NCBI GenBank assembly: GCA_033030425.1
Contig: JAUFSD010000025.1
Location: 372,001 to 436,000 of the forward strand
DNA from: Verpa conica
Taxonomy: Eukaryota; Ascomycota; Pezizomycetes; Pezizales; Morchellaceae
Direction: 5' to 3'
DNA length: 64,000 nucleotides
The notes under the pieces were generated by a model. It searched no databases and was not told the DNA's origin. It worked only from the letters and a program-made list of their open reading frames with translations. A program made the position numbers and the translations under genes. Below are positions 1 to 11,573 of the stretch, one piece after another. The stretch's first letter is position 1; the number at the start of each line of letters is the position of its first letter.

Positions 1-1994
1 AAGTTCTGATATGGAACTTCCTGTCGTCTATAAGTAGTGGAGGGTGAATGTATTCCTGGGCCACAAAGTGCCTAAGCTGACTTGTAATGACTGATGTTTC
101 GCGGTTATTCCCAGAGTTTGCCGCTGCATCCGACACCTGAACTACTTTACCCCCTTCAACTCCCCATCTATCCCCTCCTTTATCTTCATCCTCTTCCTCT
201 TCCTCTTCTTCCTCAAACTCTTCGAAAATCGCTTCGAGCTCCCCCAGTGTTGAGAACAACCGGATGCCCTGCCCGCGATCACTCATACCCGGTTTTAGAA
301 TCCACCATTGTCTCTGTTCTTCTGTTTTATCCTCATTTTCAGTCAACGAATCACGTAGCTCATAGGCTTCCGCTAAAGCCTCGTCAAGATACTCTGCGTA
401 GTCAAGTTCCAGCTCGCATGTGGTTGATGAGGCAGTGGCAAGGATTGAGGTGGGGTGTTTAGTGATCCAGGAGGCAAGGGTATGGGAGAGATAGTGTTTG
501 CGTATTAGTGCTTTCCTAATGATATAGGAGCAGCACAGCACACTCGAAGGGTGAGAGAGAACATCCTCAAAGGGTATCTTCTCATATGCTGACCAGTGGA
601 GGATCTTCACTCTGGGGTCTTGAGAAATTGATGTTACATCATCAATTATTTGTATCCCGGGGATCTTTTTGTTGAGTGCAGTGATGATCCTTGGGCGGAC
701 ATAGTCGTCTTCGTAATCTACCACTGCGTAATATTGGGGCTCTTGGGCTCTCTCTGCCCCTACTGCTAAGGTACCATGGGTTCTGAGTCCACTGCAGGAA
801 AGAGGGAGTTAGGAATTAAACGTAAAAGGAAATAGCTGTACCCGAACTTATATATCTAAACAATACATGTAGTTCTTGTATGTAACAAAGCTCTAAGCAC
901 TCTCTGATTACCACTTACAGCTTAATCTCGCTCCCAACAAGTCCATCAAAATGCATAAAGTTGGCTTTCAGTGGTGTCACGCTATAGGAAAGAAGTTATT
1001 CTTATATAGTCGTCAATAGAGATATGAAAAAACTCACCTAATATGCCCCATCTTGATAGCCCATCCATCGTTCCCCGGCTCCGCCTCATCAACACTCCTA
1101 TGCACATCTGCAAAGTTGGGCGCCCACATAAAAGTCTTATGCTTTAACCCGACTTTTTTCTTCCCCAGCCTACTTTCACTTGAGTCCCCCTCCCTAATCT
1201 CCGCTTCTCTCTCATCAGGAGTTATTTCTTCATTTACCTCCACTTCTTCAAACGAGGAACCTAGTGTCCAATTGTTCTGAAGGATATTTGTATATAGCAC
1301 CTTTGTACCCGCTCCATCAATGCCTTCAAGAAGTGGTACATTGACACTGTACAGGTCCACTCCAGGCGTCCAGTTATCATAAAGATACTTGATAAGCCTC
1401 GCACTTACCTCAGAAGCACCCTTAATAATAGCCGGATCATGATTCCGGTTAAAAAACGCATAGCTCAACGCTACACTCCTCACCCCACACACTGCGCCCT
1501 CCATCGCCCCCCCTATCGTTCCCGAACTCAAGCTAAATAGTGCTGTCGAGTTTCTCCCATAATTCGGTCCCGAGACAACTAAATCCACCTTCCCCTTCTC
1601 TTTGAAATAGTGGTTGAGTCCAATCTGTGTACACGAAGCAGGGGTCCCATCGATTAAGACCCATTCTTCGCCTCCATCTGTGCGAGGCCGTGTATGGGTT
1701 GTACCATCGTCTGTGTGCAGTGTGCCGGGGCGAAAGTATGTTGGAGTTACGGCTTGGTGGGCAATGTGTGCTTTGCCGATCCAAGACCGTTGGATGTGCG
1801 GGAGCACAACAGAGACTGTGTGGCCATGGGAGGTAAGTGTGGAGATGAAGGAGTGGACATATGGGGATGATTGCTGTGAAGGGGGGCCATCATCGTTGAC
1901 TACCTGTGGAGAAGTTAGTCCAAGTTTCGATACGAGAGAATTGAGGGAGAAATATGGGCTACAGAATTGAAGGGGATAGTACCAAAATATGCAT
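1..1994 (-). CDS. PBY1: PBY1-like SurE nucleotidase / tubulin-tyrosine-ligase fusion (3' end off window)
   Basis: Exons on the minus strand are 1983-1994, 1038-1903, 919-981 and 1-791 (open at the left edge); 577 residues are visible. A 12-nt first exon encodes Met-His-Ile-Leu and joins in phase to VVNDDG, giving the SurE N-terminus with the metal-binding Asp pair at residues 8-9. SGPNYGRNS is the second SurE motif. After a middle exon the protein continues into a TTL domain: QYYAVVDYEDDYVRPRI, the ATP-grasp motif WWILKPGMSDRGQGIRLF, an acidic Glu-rich insert, then FVAQEYIHPPLL and KFHIRT at the edge. The same order, SurE then TTL, is known in yeast PBY1, a P-body-associated protein. SurE enzymes are metal-dependent nucleotide phosphatases; the substrate of the TTL half is unknown to me. 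The start is supported because MHILVVNDDG is the classic SurE beginning. Confidence 0.9.
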
Positions 1995-4900
1995 CTTGAA
2001 TATCTATCGGAGGTCTCAACAGCTTTTTTGTTATAATGTCCTGGAGGTTGAAACTTGCTCGTTGCGGCTCGTGGTGGGATGAAATGTACCCCGCTACTTA
2101 CTTGCGCAGAGCCGCCTATAACCGATACTTACTATATATATAAAAACAAATAAAAATTCGAAATAATCCTAAAAGATCAGCGTGTTCTTACACGATGAAT
2201 TAGGTTTTCTAGATTAACAGACCTTAAGTCCCTAAATTACATTATACCATCTATCTACTTATTTATTAGGCACAGATTCTCACTCGGTGATATGTATGTC
2301 TTGGCAATGACGCTAGTAGATCTACAAATACGTGATCACTTGCAAGCTTGGATCTTAAGGAGCGTAATTCCCCTTTCCTGGTTCTGACTTAAGGCCAGCA
2401 CTCAATTGCCTCCACCTGTCTTCTGTGGCCCATCCCACTGCCTATGAATTTTGATTCATCTACCATCATCAACTTTACCCCCATTCACTCCACCGGTATC
2501 TCTTTGTTCAGACATCAAATTTATATTAATTTTCTTAGCCGGTAATTATTACAATAGATATAGTGCTATTTGACCCGGGGCCAAATACATGAGAAAGCTA
2601 TGTAAGTCACCCAAATATCTATATAATTACAGCATCATTTAACACCAAACCCCTTGTCCAGAAGTTTCACTCCGTCAACATCTACAGATACCTCACAAGC
2701 CTTAATATATTGCTTTCTGCTCCATCAGTAGTCCGGTTTCAACGCAATTTAACATACTAGACCCAGCGGGGGAAATCGCGTAATACATCCATAGCTCAGC
2801 ACTCGACCGAATACGATGGAGGCTATTAGAAGAATGGACCCTAGAATCGATACGACATAGGATATAAGCTAGGGAAAATACTAATACCGTCTTCCGGGAA
2901 GATATGATACCTTCGAAATATTGAAAGATGCTCTTTGGAATGGAATCTCAACTTTAAGACCTATACGCTGCACCCATGCGATCGAAACAGATTTTAGGAC
3001 AATTAAATCTTTAAGCGGTGAATACACAAAGATTATAGCTACAAACTACTGGAATATCACTGCCTCACTCTACATACTCCAACACTCCTAAAATCAATAC
3101 GGTCGGATCACCCACTGTCCTAAGAAGCTCCAATTGTTCTCCCTCCCCCCCCCCCCCAAAAAAAAAGAAGGGAAAAAAATAGTATTAACAATGTTTTTAA
3201 TTTTCATCACTAAAAAAACAAAAGACCTCCGCCATCCCTAAGTATATATAAAGACCACCTGGGAGTCAAGTTGAGATTACAAATCACTCACTATAACGTT
3301 ATTTTATACCCATCCACTTCACATATCGATCCCTAACTTCTACGAAAGAAACCACAATGGCAACACACACTGTCCCTAATTTGACTACAATTTAGGTGGA
3401 GATATAGATCAATCCTATGTAAAGAGTCGAGAATCCGCAGAAAGAGAGCATTCACAAGGAGAAAACAGAGTCTAGAAAATAAATTATTTTTCCCGACCGG
3501 ATCACTCGCAATTAGTAAGTAATAAAAGGGTCGAGGTCTGCCTAGGCGGTCATAGCCTATCATTCGTTTGGCCGCCTAAATCGATACACCTGTCACCTCA
3601 CCTACCAGTACCCAAGATTAACCAAAAAGCCCTATATTTCTTCCTCATTCGCTATTCTAAGCACCTCCGTTACACCGATATCAAATGAGGGATACCCTAC
3701 TCTAAATATCCTACTAGAAATCCACAGAGGCGTTAGGTAGCCCACTGTCTCAGAAAATCCCCACTAAACAGGGAACTATTGATTATTCTGTAACGCAAAC
3801 ACCGAGCGTGCTATAAAAACAGGCTAATGAGCAATGAGTGAGGTTTTTCCGTCTTTTTTTGTCCCCCCTCAATAGCGAAGAGTGAGGTCGTCGAATACTA
3901 AATTATAGATACTGCGATCTTACAAATTATCATCGACTAGGAAAATGAGAGGCGATCGAGTACTACAGAATAGATAATCTACAGAACTCTTTATAAGAGT
4001 AAGCCCTAATACTCATTCTGTAGTCTAGAAAATCTATAGTCACTCTGCTACAGAAACTATTTGATTATCTCGAAATCACAAAATGTCACGCTGTATGTTT
4101 AGCTAGAAAACAAAGCATAAGCTGGAGCATTGCCCTATGACTCAGGTCACAAGCTCACCCCCATACCCTTGGCCTACGGTAAAAATTGATCAAATACATA
4201 CCCCAGGTCACTTCTATAAAAACAACCGTAACTTACATGTTACATATACGTATATACGTAACAGATGTTCTTTAAAAAGAATCAAGGGATTAAGAGACTA
4301 AAACAGCAGTAGGTAGGTGATACGAGGCTTGTCAAACATGACAGGATAAAGGGCGGTGAGATGGTCAACCTTTGACCCTATTGGCCGCTCTAAGTGTTGA
4401 GCTTAATTTCAAGAATTTTAACAGCTGTCACATCACATATTGTATCATCAAATCACAACTCGCCAATACAGCGCTCAATCTACTCAAGCACGGCCAGAGC
4501 AAAGACACTGAAGATAGAGAGGACTGTGGTAGGAAGATGGGCAGGACAAGAGGACGGCTGAGAAACGGGAGGGAGTGTATATGTTTAGAAGAGCATTGCT
4601 TTTGTTTTATTGGGTGTTTAAGTTTTGTTCTTCTTGCCTTCCACTTGTTTGCTATGGTCAATTACCATACACCCAGGGCTTCGTGTATAACATGGATATT
4701 CATAATGATCATCATGCACCATCAGAGTGAGGACACGGCCACGTGAGATATTATAGTGACTTGGGTGGATCAAGTTTTTGGTTTATTGATTGGACTATAC
4801 GGACGATACCATAGATATTCTAGCGACCCTATTTGCTGGCACAGTTGCTCCGTCCTAATTCTCATGATGGTTGCGGCTAGTTCTGACAGCGACTTAATAC

Positions 4901-7900
4901 CTAATTATAGCTACTGTCAATGATCACCGATTAAAACCACAACTCAAAACTAGGTAGCCGAAAAGAAAGAAAACTTGGAAATACAAGTACTACTCCTAAT
5001 ATATGTAGTTTGTAGGCATACCTTACAACCAACTTCAAAACAACCCCTGTTTGTAAACCTTACATGTTTAGGTACGTTTTTACCTACCCCGAATATAAGC
5101 GGTTTCTTGCAGATGGTTGTACAACGATGTACATCAAACAGAGCGATATGGAAGGCAAAGCCTGTAGTTACTCATCCCTACAGTATTTTTCAGGCTTGAT
5201 ATACATGGCCCCCACCGGAGAGTAGCCGTAAGTCGCCGAGAAGCTTGTTTCCGCAAAACTACAGTATCTGCCGTGGCCCAGGCCTATATCCAAGGTCATA
5301 TGGGTGTTAGCTTACAAATACTGGTGTTCATGCCGAAAAACCATAATCAATAGAGAAATAATACTTATTTTTTATATTAGAAATCGATCTAGGATCAAGA
5401 AATCAAGAAATCAAGGTAAAAGATCTGAGATCTATTTCCACAAACGTTCATGGCGTATATGCAGGACTGTGGTAAGGATCCCTTATGCGTAGGTTTTGGG
5501 CTGGGGAATCACTAATACTTACCGGCGCGTACCTTCCCGTTAGAAAGAAAGGGAAAGAAAGGGAAGAAACAGGGAGCTAGAATGCGGTGAAAGCCATGGA
5601 AATTACCCTCACCGCAAACCAAGGAATACTACAAAGGCCCCTGAGAATTTTATGCGTGTATTATCTCCTCCAAGATGTTTTCTCCGATGCAAGGCAGTAT
5701 TAGGAGACATGGGTCCGCCGACAGAATAATTTCACAACTCATACAGCCTAATGAGCTATTAACCTTACACAGAACCCACACTTCACATAATCTCACACCG
5801 CTACGAAGCTACCAAGGCCCAAGTATTGTTACTACAGTAACGGCACCCCCGATATATATATCGTTCTGAGACACATCGTGATACATTAGGAGAATCCAGC
5901 CATGGCTATGCCCACCCCCACATACCGTAATTATGGCACCCGAAATGCATCTATGTGGGGCCCGAGGACTGTCAAAAAAAACCTTTAGCTCCCGCCCCAG
6001 TGCATATGCTTGACGTCAGTCTTCAGCTGAAAATTAGACGAAATATATGCGGGTATGCATACACGAAGGAAATTCACGGAAAAGTCTCCCGAGTACCTCA
6101 CTCCACAAATTAAATACGTTTAGTTAGAAAACGGACCAATCTCCCGGGAGAACCCGGTATACCCTTTTAGAGCTTCGACTACTCCGAGGGAGGGTAAGAT
6201 GGGTCACTGTCACTCTGTATTTTGTCAGACCATCCCAAGTCACGTGAATCACGCCACAATAACGCCACCAATAGCTAGGATCTGCCCACACCACAGACAC
6301 AGACGAATCCCCCCCCTCTCTCGGATTATTATTATTACCGCATGTTGGCGTTTTCTTATCGGTCGTTGACAACTACCGGGCGCCGTACATTAGTGCTGCT
6401 AGCTTGTGTGGTGAACCCGAAAAGATCTGCGCGCAAGACAGCAATGTTACATCCCGCTAATAAGATTGTTGCGGGTTCTCGTGAGACTATTGTGCCAGCC
6501 GATGTCTTTGTTCGTTTTAGAGAAAGTGATGTTGACCGATATCACGCGTTACAATTGGAGGGGTAACGTCCGCATTAAAATTAAAAACAAGTTTGGTATT
6601 TCGCCCCTTTCTTTTTTTTCTTTACAGAAAATAATACTTTTTCGGATTTTTCCGGACCAAGTTTTGTCTACTTCAAAAAATATAATTAGGTGGGTGATGG
6701 TGAGCGACCTATACAAGATATTAGAAGTAATACTATTGATCACAAGCCCAAAATTAAAGGTAAGCAGATCGAGAACCTATCATGTACTAGTGCTTGGATA
6801 ACAGTAAATTCAAGCTTTTCTGCGGCGAATCAGTCCTATTATTTGGAACCCATGGTCAGCTCCCGGACCACTTGGTAGAATAATGTCGTGTGAGACAACC
6901 ACATTGTACCCGGGTGGTTTTTTTTTTTTTGGGTGGCGGGTCTTATTGTTCGGAAGGCGTGATGATCCAATCTCTAAAGCATGGTGGCGTGTTTGCCAGA
7001 ATGACATGAAGCGCGGCCATGAGACATGAATGTATTCATCCGAGTTGACTCTCGCTTATGGGAATTTTTTTTGTTGGGCTTCGAGACAGCAAGATCCCGA
7101 AGTCTCAGGGCTGAAGAATCACTAACTTGTCCCATGTTATAGGGTGAAAATAGAGTTTACGGGAACTTGTAGATATACGAATGAGCGAATTAGACTTATT
7201 CCCAAATACCAATATTCCAGCCCTCTAATCAGACCCAGCCCTGCAGATACCCTTAGGACCGGGAAGAGAAACACGCATGTTTGCTGTTGCTGTGTTCAAA
7301 TCGAGAGAGGGTAAACCTATATACATAACTACATGAACCTTAAACATGTGTATAAGGGTAGAGTACGATAAAGTACACCATGGGTTACCGAAAGGTTACT
7401 CATATTTATTAGTTACTCTACAGCAAGATACAACAAAGCTGAACCTTAGTCTATATTATGATCGAAGAGAATGGATAGATTCTACTTTTAGCTAGAGAAT
7501 AGTAAGCTCTTAACACGGCCCATATCTCCTGGCTCCGCCTTATCGGCGATAACTTTATACAGTTTCTAAAAGAAAGAAATCTAAGACATTCCACGCTAAA
7601 GACTTCTTGACTGGATCTCAGGTTTGATTTTTCTTTATTGATATATCGATCTCAGGTGTTCTATTGGAACATAATATGTACCTTAGGGTAGAAGGCAGGA
7701 AGTGAAATATTGTAATACCAGCTCATGGTAAGAAGTATGTTCTCTAGCAGAACCTACGGAATTATCACTATTAACAATAGGTCTAGGATTTTAGACATCT
7801 CCTAAAAACATCCTTAAGAATTCATTTTGTAGTACAGCGAATTAATTACAACCCTGGGGGTTATAGCTCCTGTGTGCTGTGCTGCGATAGAATATGAATG

Positions 7901-8060
7901 TTTAGTTGTTGCTAGGGCACACAGTAACGGTTGTCACCTCTGTGCGAGTGATATATTGTGACGTCGCGAACATGCCTGGATTTTCTTTTTCTTGGAACCC
8001 CTCACGAGTCGCGGCTCACGACACAGTTCTAGACATAACGCCCACAAACAAACAGAAATA
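1995..8060. other. gene-free AT-rich block
   Basis: About 6 kb rich in TATA, CTAG and GTAC strings. The reading frames here are short, lack splice-joined partners and match no family I recognise. Visible oddities are a C9-A9 homopolymer junction near 3150-3170, an AAAGGGAAAG-type purine microsatellite near 5540-5570, a T13 run near 6918 and a short inverted repeat around the CTACAGAAT/ATTCTGTAG words at 3963-4024. The composition suggests old, mutated repeat DNA (possibly RIP-decayed), but no dinucleotide index was computed. Confidence 0.6.
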
Positions 8061-9731
8061 ATGTCCCTCCTCGATTATCCCTGCGACATCATTCTTTTAA
8101 TCGCAGATGAGCTCGGCCCTAAAGAATTGAGCGCCCTTATGAAAACGAGCCGTCGTTTTGTCCCTCTCCTCACTAAGCACCTTCATATCTTCGCAACCCA
8201 GGACTACAATGGGTTGCCTGCACTCCATTATGCGGCGGACAGTGGTTACGAACCACTCGTCAGAATCCTATTACAGAAAGGTTTCAGTGCCACTAAAACG
8301 TGCGATACTTATCTCGGCGGGAGCACGGCGCCCATCCACCTAGCCGCCATCAATGGAGACCCCGAGGTCGTCAGAGCCCTGGTAGGTGCAGGGGCCTCTG
8401 TCAGTGCCCTAGACAAATCAGGTCAAACGCCTCTACTTCTCGCCGCCAAGGCCGGCAAAGAGCCCGTTGCGAGGTTTTTGATAGAAAACGGCGCGATCGA
8501 GAACGACCGGAAGATAGATGGACATCTAGCCTTAGAACAAGCAGTCTGTCATAATCACATACCGATTGTCCGACTTCTGGTCGAAAAAGGAGTCAATGTC
8601 AATGTGGGAGGACCACGCGACGCGACAGTTCTCCATATGGCGGTCTCAAATAGTTTTGAGCCCATTGTTGAACTCCTTCTGGATAGCGGCGCCGATATTG
8701 AGAGCCGGTACTATTCCGAATACACCCCACTACACTGCGCCGTTGAGCATGGGCGTGGAACTATAGTTAGAATACTGTTAGCTCGAGGTGCAAACCACGA
8801 CGCTCAGAGTATGGACGGGGACACGCCACTCCACCGCGCGGTTATGTGGGGCTGGGAGTTCGGAATAAAGCTATTGCTAGAGAAGGCGGATATAACGGTT
8901 CGGAACCATACCGGTCTAACGGCTATCCAGCTCGCCAAGTGGCTTGGAAATATGGATATCTTTTTGTTGATCCTCACGAAGGCTCGTAAGGATAAAATCC
9001 TAGAAAAAGTCTGGGATATTACCGAGCTCTTCCACTACGCGACGGCGCAAGGATGGGATGAAATCGTTAGGCGCCTACTGATCGAGGGAATCGACGTTAA
9101 CTTTCGCTCTGATGGGAAGTTGATTATAAAAGACAGAGGGCTCACAGCGCTTATGGTTGCTGCTGAATATAATTGCGAATCCATTGCGAAATTGCTCCTC
9201 GAGTACGGGGCAGATATAAGCTTGAAGGATAACCTGGGTGTGACAGCCCTTGGAAGAGCCGTGCAGCAAGGCAATGAACCTATCGTTCGTATCCTGCTCG
9301 AGAAAATCGATATCGACAAAGACGTACTCGAGGATCTCGTACTTCATACGGCAGCTATCAGCGGACACGCAGAAATCATCAGACTGGTTATGGATAGATA
9401 TCCACAGATCAGTGTCGACCATCGGGACAAACTTGGGCGGACAATGCTACATAGAAGGCTATCAGTAATACAGAAAGAATCAGAAGGCTGGTGTCGGCGA
9501 GATAAAGTTTTTGACATATTGCTTGGCAAGGGTGCGGATATCAATGCTTTAGATAATAATGGAGAAACACCACTTCACAAGGCGGCTCGGGCAGGTGCAG
9601 AATATTCCCGGCTTTTTCTTAGTCTAGGAGCAGACTCAGCTATCAAGTCTCATAACGGGGATACATTACTCGGTTCTGCAGAGCCATTGCCACTGAGAAT
9701 GGATGAAGCTCCACCCGATTTCATTACTTAG
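8061..9731 (+). CDS. F-box / ankyrin-repeat protein
   Basis: Single-exon gene of 556 residues. The frame stays open to 7992, but the first ATG is at 8061 (context AAATAATGTC) and starts directly at the F-box-like segment (LLDYPCDIILLIADELGPKE, residues 3-22, extending to about residue 42). The rest is about a dozen ankyrin repeats with the TPLHxAxxxGxxxIVxxLLxxGA pattern, for example around codons starting at 8215, 8332, 8431, 8629, 8725, 8824, 9139, 9238 and 9565. F-box proteins recruit SKP1/cullin ubiquitin ligases, and the ankyrin stack would be the substrate-binding part; both statements are family knowledge, not seen here. The coding sequence is GC-richer than its AT-rich flanks. Such F-box/ANK genes form large, variable families in Pezizomycotina, so no specific function is assigned. 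Confidence 0.85.
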   Translation: MSLLDYPCDIILLIADELGPKELSALMKTSRRFVPLLTKHLHIFATQDYNGLPALHYAADSGYEPLVRILLQKGFSATKTCDTYLGGSTAPIHLAAINGDPEVVRALVGAGASVSALDKSGQTPLLLAAKAGKEPVARFLIENGAIENDRKIDGHLALEQAVCHNHIPIVRLLVEKGVNVNVGGPRDATVLHMAVSNSFEPIVELLLDSGADIESRYYSEYTPLHCAVEHGRGTIVRILLARGANHDAQSMDGDTPLHRAVMWGWEFGIKLLLEKADITVRNHTGLTAIQLAKWLGNMDIFLLILTKARKDKILEKVWDITELFHYATAQGWDEIVRRLLIEGIDVNFRSDGKLIIKDRGLTALMVAAEYNCESIAKLLLEYGADISLKDNLGVTALGRAVQQGNEPIVRILLEKIDIDKDVLEDLVLHTAAISGHAEIIRLVMDRYPQISVDHRDKLGRTMLHRRLSVIQKESEGWCRRDKVFDILLGKGADINALDNNGETPLHKAARAGAEYSRLFLSLGADSAIKSHNGDTLLGSAEPLPLRMDEAPPDFIT

Positions 9732-10728
9732 TTTGAGCAAACTTTGGAAGACGCGTTGAGTGCTAGAAATAGATACTAGGGGTTCTGGGGCTGAGATTTC
9801 ATGAGTGATCCTTGTGGTTTTGTTTCAGCGATAGGTCTGTTTTGTTTCAGTTTTCAGTACTGGATGTTCTAGAATCGTGAGATGGGCTATTGAGCGTGTA
9901 TGGAATATCCTTGTACATAGCTTTTATGTCTAAACTTTACTCGTTTAGGCAACTACCTAACATGGTGATAAGATATATGTATAGTGACGCCTTTTATAGG
10001 AACCCTGATGTAAGGGAACTTTACCGAAAAGATTAACGACCCATAGGGACTGCTAAAACTAACTTTCTATAGAAGGGCGATAATCGTTTCTATACCGAAT
10101 AAAATTAGTGTGATGCTAGAAAGGTGTAACTATGCATAAAGTACCTTTTCCCGCTGATTTTTGGGTTATACCCACCAAGGCAAAACTCCGAGTGGGGTTG
10201 CCGACGATGTGTCACAAACAATCACTCGCCTCGGCTCCCTGCAGCAACCCAACCACGACCACCCTGGCAGCAATGCCGTTACACAATCAAGTCTCGGAAC
10301 AACCCTGTTTCGGACACTGGGAAACACAGCTAACTACTTATGGGATTAAGGTAACATTGCAACCTCGCGATCGAACTCTTCTTCTGATCAACCTGCATAT
10401 CACAAAGAAAAGGTTTAGGAACTGAGTGTTTTTTCTGGTTTTAAGTAATTGATTTCCCTGAAGCCCCCCATTGAGATACTAGTACATCTGATGATAGCCG
10501 AGGTCCTCCCAAATAGAAAAAAAACAAAACATAAATCAGTAAACGCTTCCAATCAATCCTCAACCCTTGTTGCCTTCACACTTTTGCTTCTCTTTCCCAC
10601 CAATAGACAGTACTGTAGCGCTACAAGGAAAGTAGCCAAACAGAAAAATAAATAAAACATCAATCATATTCATCCTCTGCCCAACATTGCCCCAAGCCCT
10701 ATACGCCTCTCGGCCTGAATTAAACGCT
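9732..10728. other. intergenic, 3' ends of two convergent genes
   Basis: Holds the 3' flanks of the F-box/ANK gene and of the minus-strand secreted-protein gene. A GC-richer island at 10161-10349 is open for 62 codons (TTG start, no ATG, no clear acceptor site), but I could not join it to a gene. Confidence 0.5.
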
Positions 10729-11434
10729 CTAGATCCCGAAGAGGGAGCAGCAGTAGCAAACAGCACCACCAAGACCGAGCACGACCTTGGCGCTAATCAA
10801 GACACTGATATTCGCAATGATTGTAAGAAGAACTGAAATCAAGGCAGTGATAGCGATCTTAAGATCGCCGAGGAGACTAAGGACAAGGCTAATGACAATG
10901 GCGAGGAGTCCGCCGACTAGGAATCAGTTGTTAGCTAGTTTTCAGCATAGGTATAGTAGATAAAGGCAACTTACGAAGACCACATTGTCCAAGGAGGAAT
11001 GTCAGGATGATATTGATATTCACAATAATAGTAGCAACAAGACCGATACAAACATCGACATCGATATCGACATCGATGTCTACGGCGGCCGCGGCTGCAA
11101 TGATAACATCGATTTCGGCCTTGACTTCAACAACAATTGCCGCAGCCTCCTTTTGCCAGTTGATAATGTCGGTCGTGGAGCATGAAGTTGCGCAAGTATT
11201 CTCTGTGTAAAATATTTAGTCACTGGAAAAGAGTAATATTTGAATGAGGGAGCCCATACTCCATTTTGCGTGGCAGGTATCAAGCTTAGTGCTGCAAGAG
11301 CTCAAGGCAGAGTTGATATCATCTCCGTAGGAGTTAGTGCGAGGAGCCAAAGCTGCCGGAGCGGCAACAGGAGAGGCAGCAGCGAAAGCGCTGAAGATGG
11401 CAATGGCGGCAGAAACGATGCTGAAGGTCTTCAT
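10729..11434 (-). CDS. small secreted hydrophobic cysteine protein
   Basis: Exons on the minus strand are 11260-11434, 10975-11202 and 10729-10916, giving 196 residues. Introns are 57 and 58 nt; the second contains GCTAAC as a likely branch point. Phases match at both junctions (A|AG Lys and C|TC Leu). The N-terminus is a typical signal peptide (MKTFSIVSAAIAIFSAFAAA, then SPVAAPAALAPR, which could include a Kex2-like processing region). The mature part has four early cysteines (SSCSTKLDTCHAKWKNTCATSC), an Ile/Val-Asp alternating stretch (VDIDVDIDVDV, roughly residues 102-112), then very hydrophobic Leu/Ile/Val helices and a terminal VCYCCSLFGI. A TATA box lies about 133 nt upstream. I do not recognise the family; it is neither a standard hydrophobin nor CFEM. 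It could be a cell-surface or effector-like protein. The sequence supports secretion; function is unknown. Confidence 0.75.
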
Positions 11435-11566
11435 TTTGAAAGTTGAGTTGTTTGGAAAATGTCCTAGTGGAAAGATCGAGTTGAGAAGTTGATTGAGAAG
11501 CTGTAGGCTGGATTGAGTGTGAAGAGCGTGGTGAGGAATTGACTGATGGGGGGAGAAAGAGGGATC

Positions 11567-11573
11567 TTATATA
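11567..11573 (-). promoter_or_regulatory. TATA box of the secreted-protein gene
   Basis: On the minus strand the sequence reads CTCTATATAAGATCC, about 133 nt before the ATG at 11434. The intervening leader is pyrimidine- and A-rich and lacks introns. A clear TATA box is consistent with an inducible or highly expressed secreted-protein gene; this is inference. Confidence 0.5.

Noticed and set aside
4372..4746. 124-codon plus-strand frame
   Set aside because: Overlapped by an open antisense frame, starts at TTG, Cys/Leu-rich random-like sequence within AT-rich DNA.
7992..8060. Upstream extension of the F-box/ankyrin frame
   Set aside because: It starts with TTG; the first ATG at 8061 begins directly at the F-box.
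10161..10349. 62-codon frame rich in Gly/Thr/Asn
   Set aside because: No ATG, no convincing acceptor, and stops without reaching any other exon; recorded as a GC island only.
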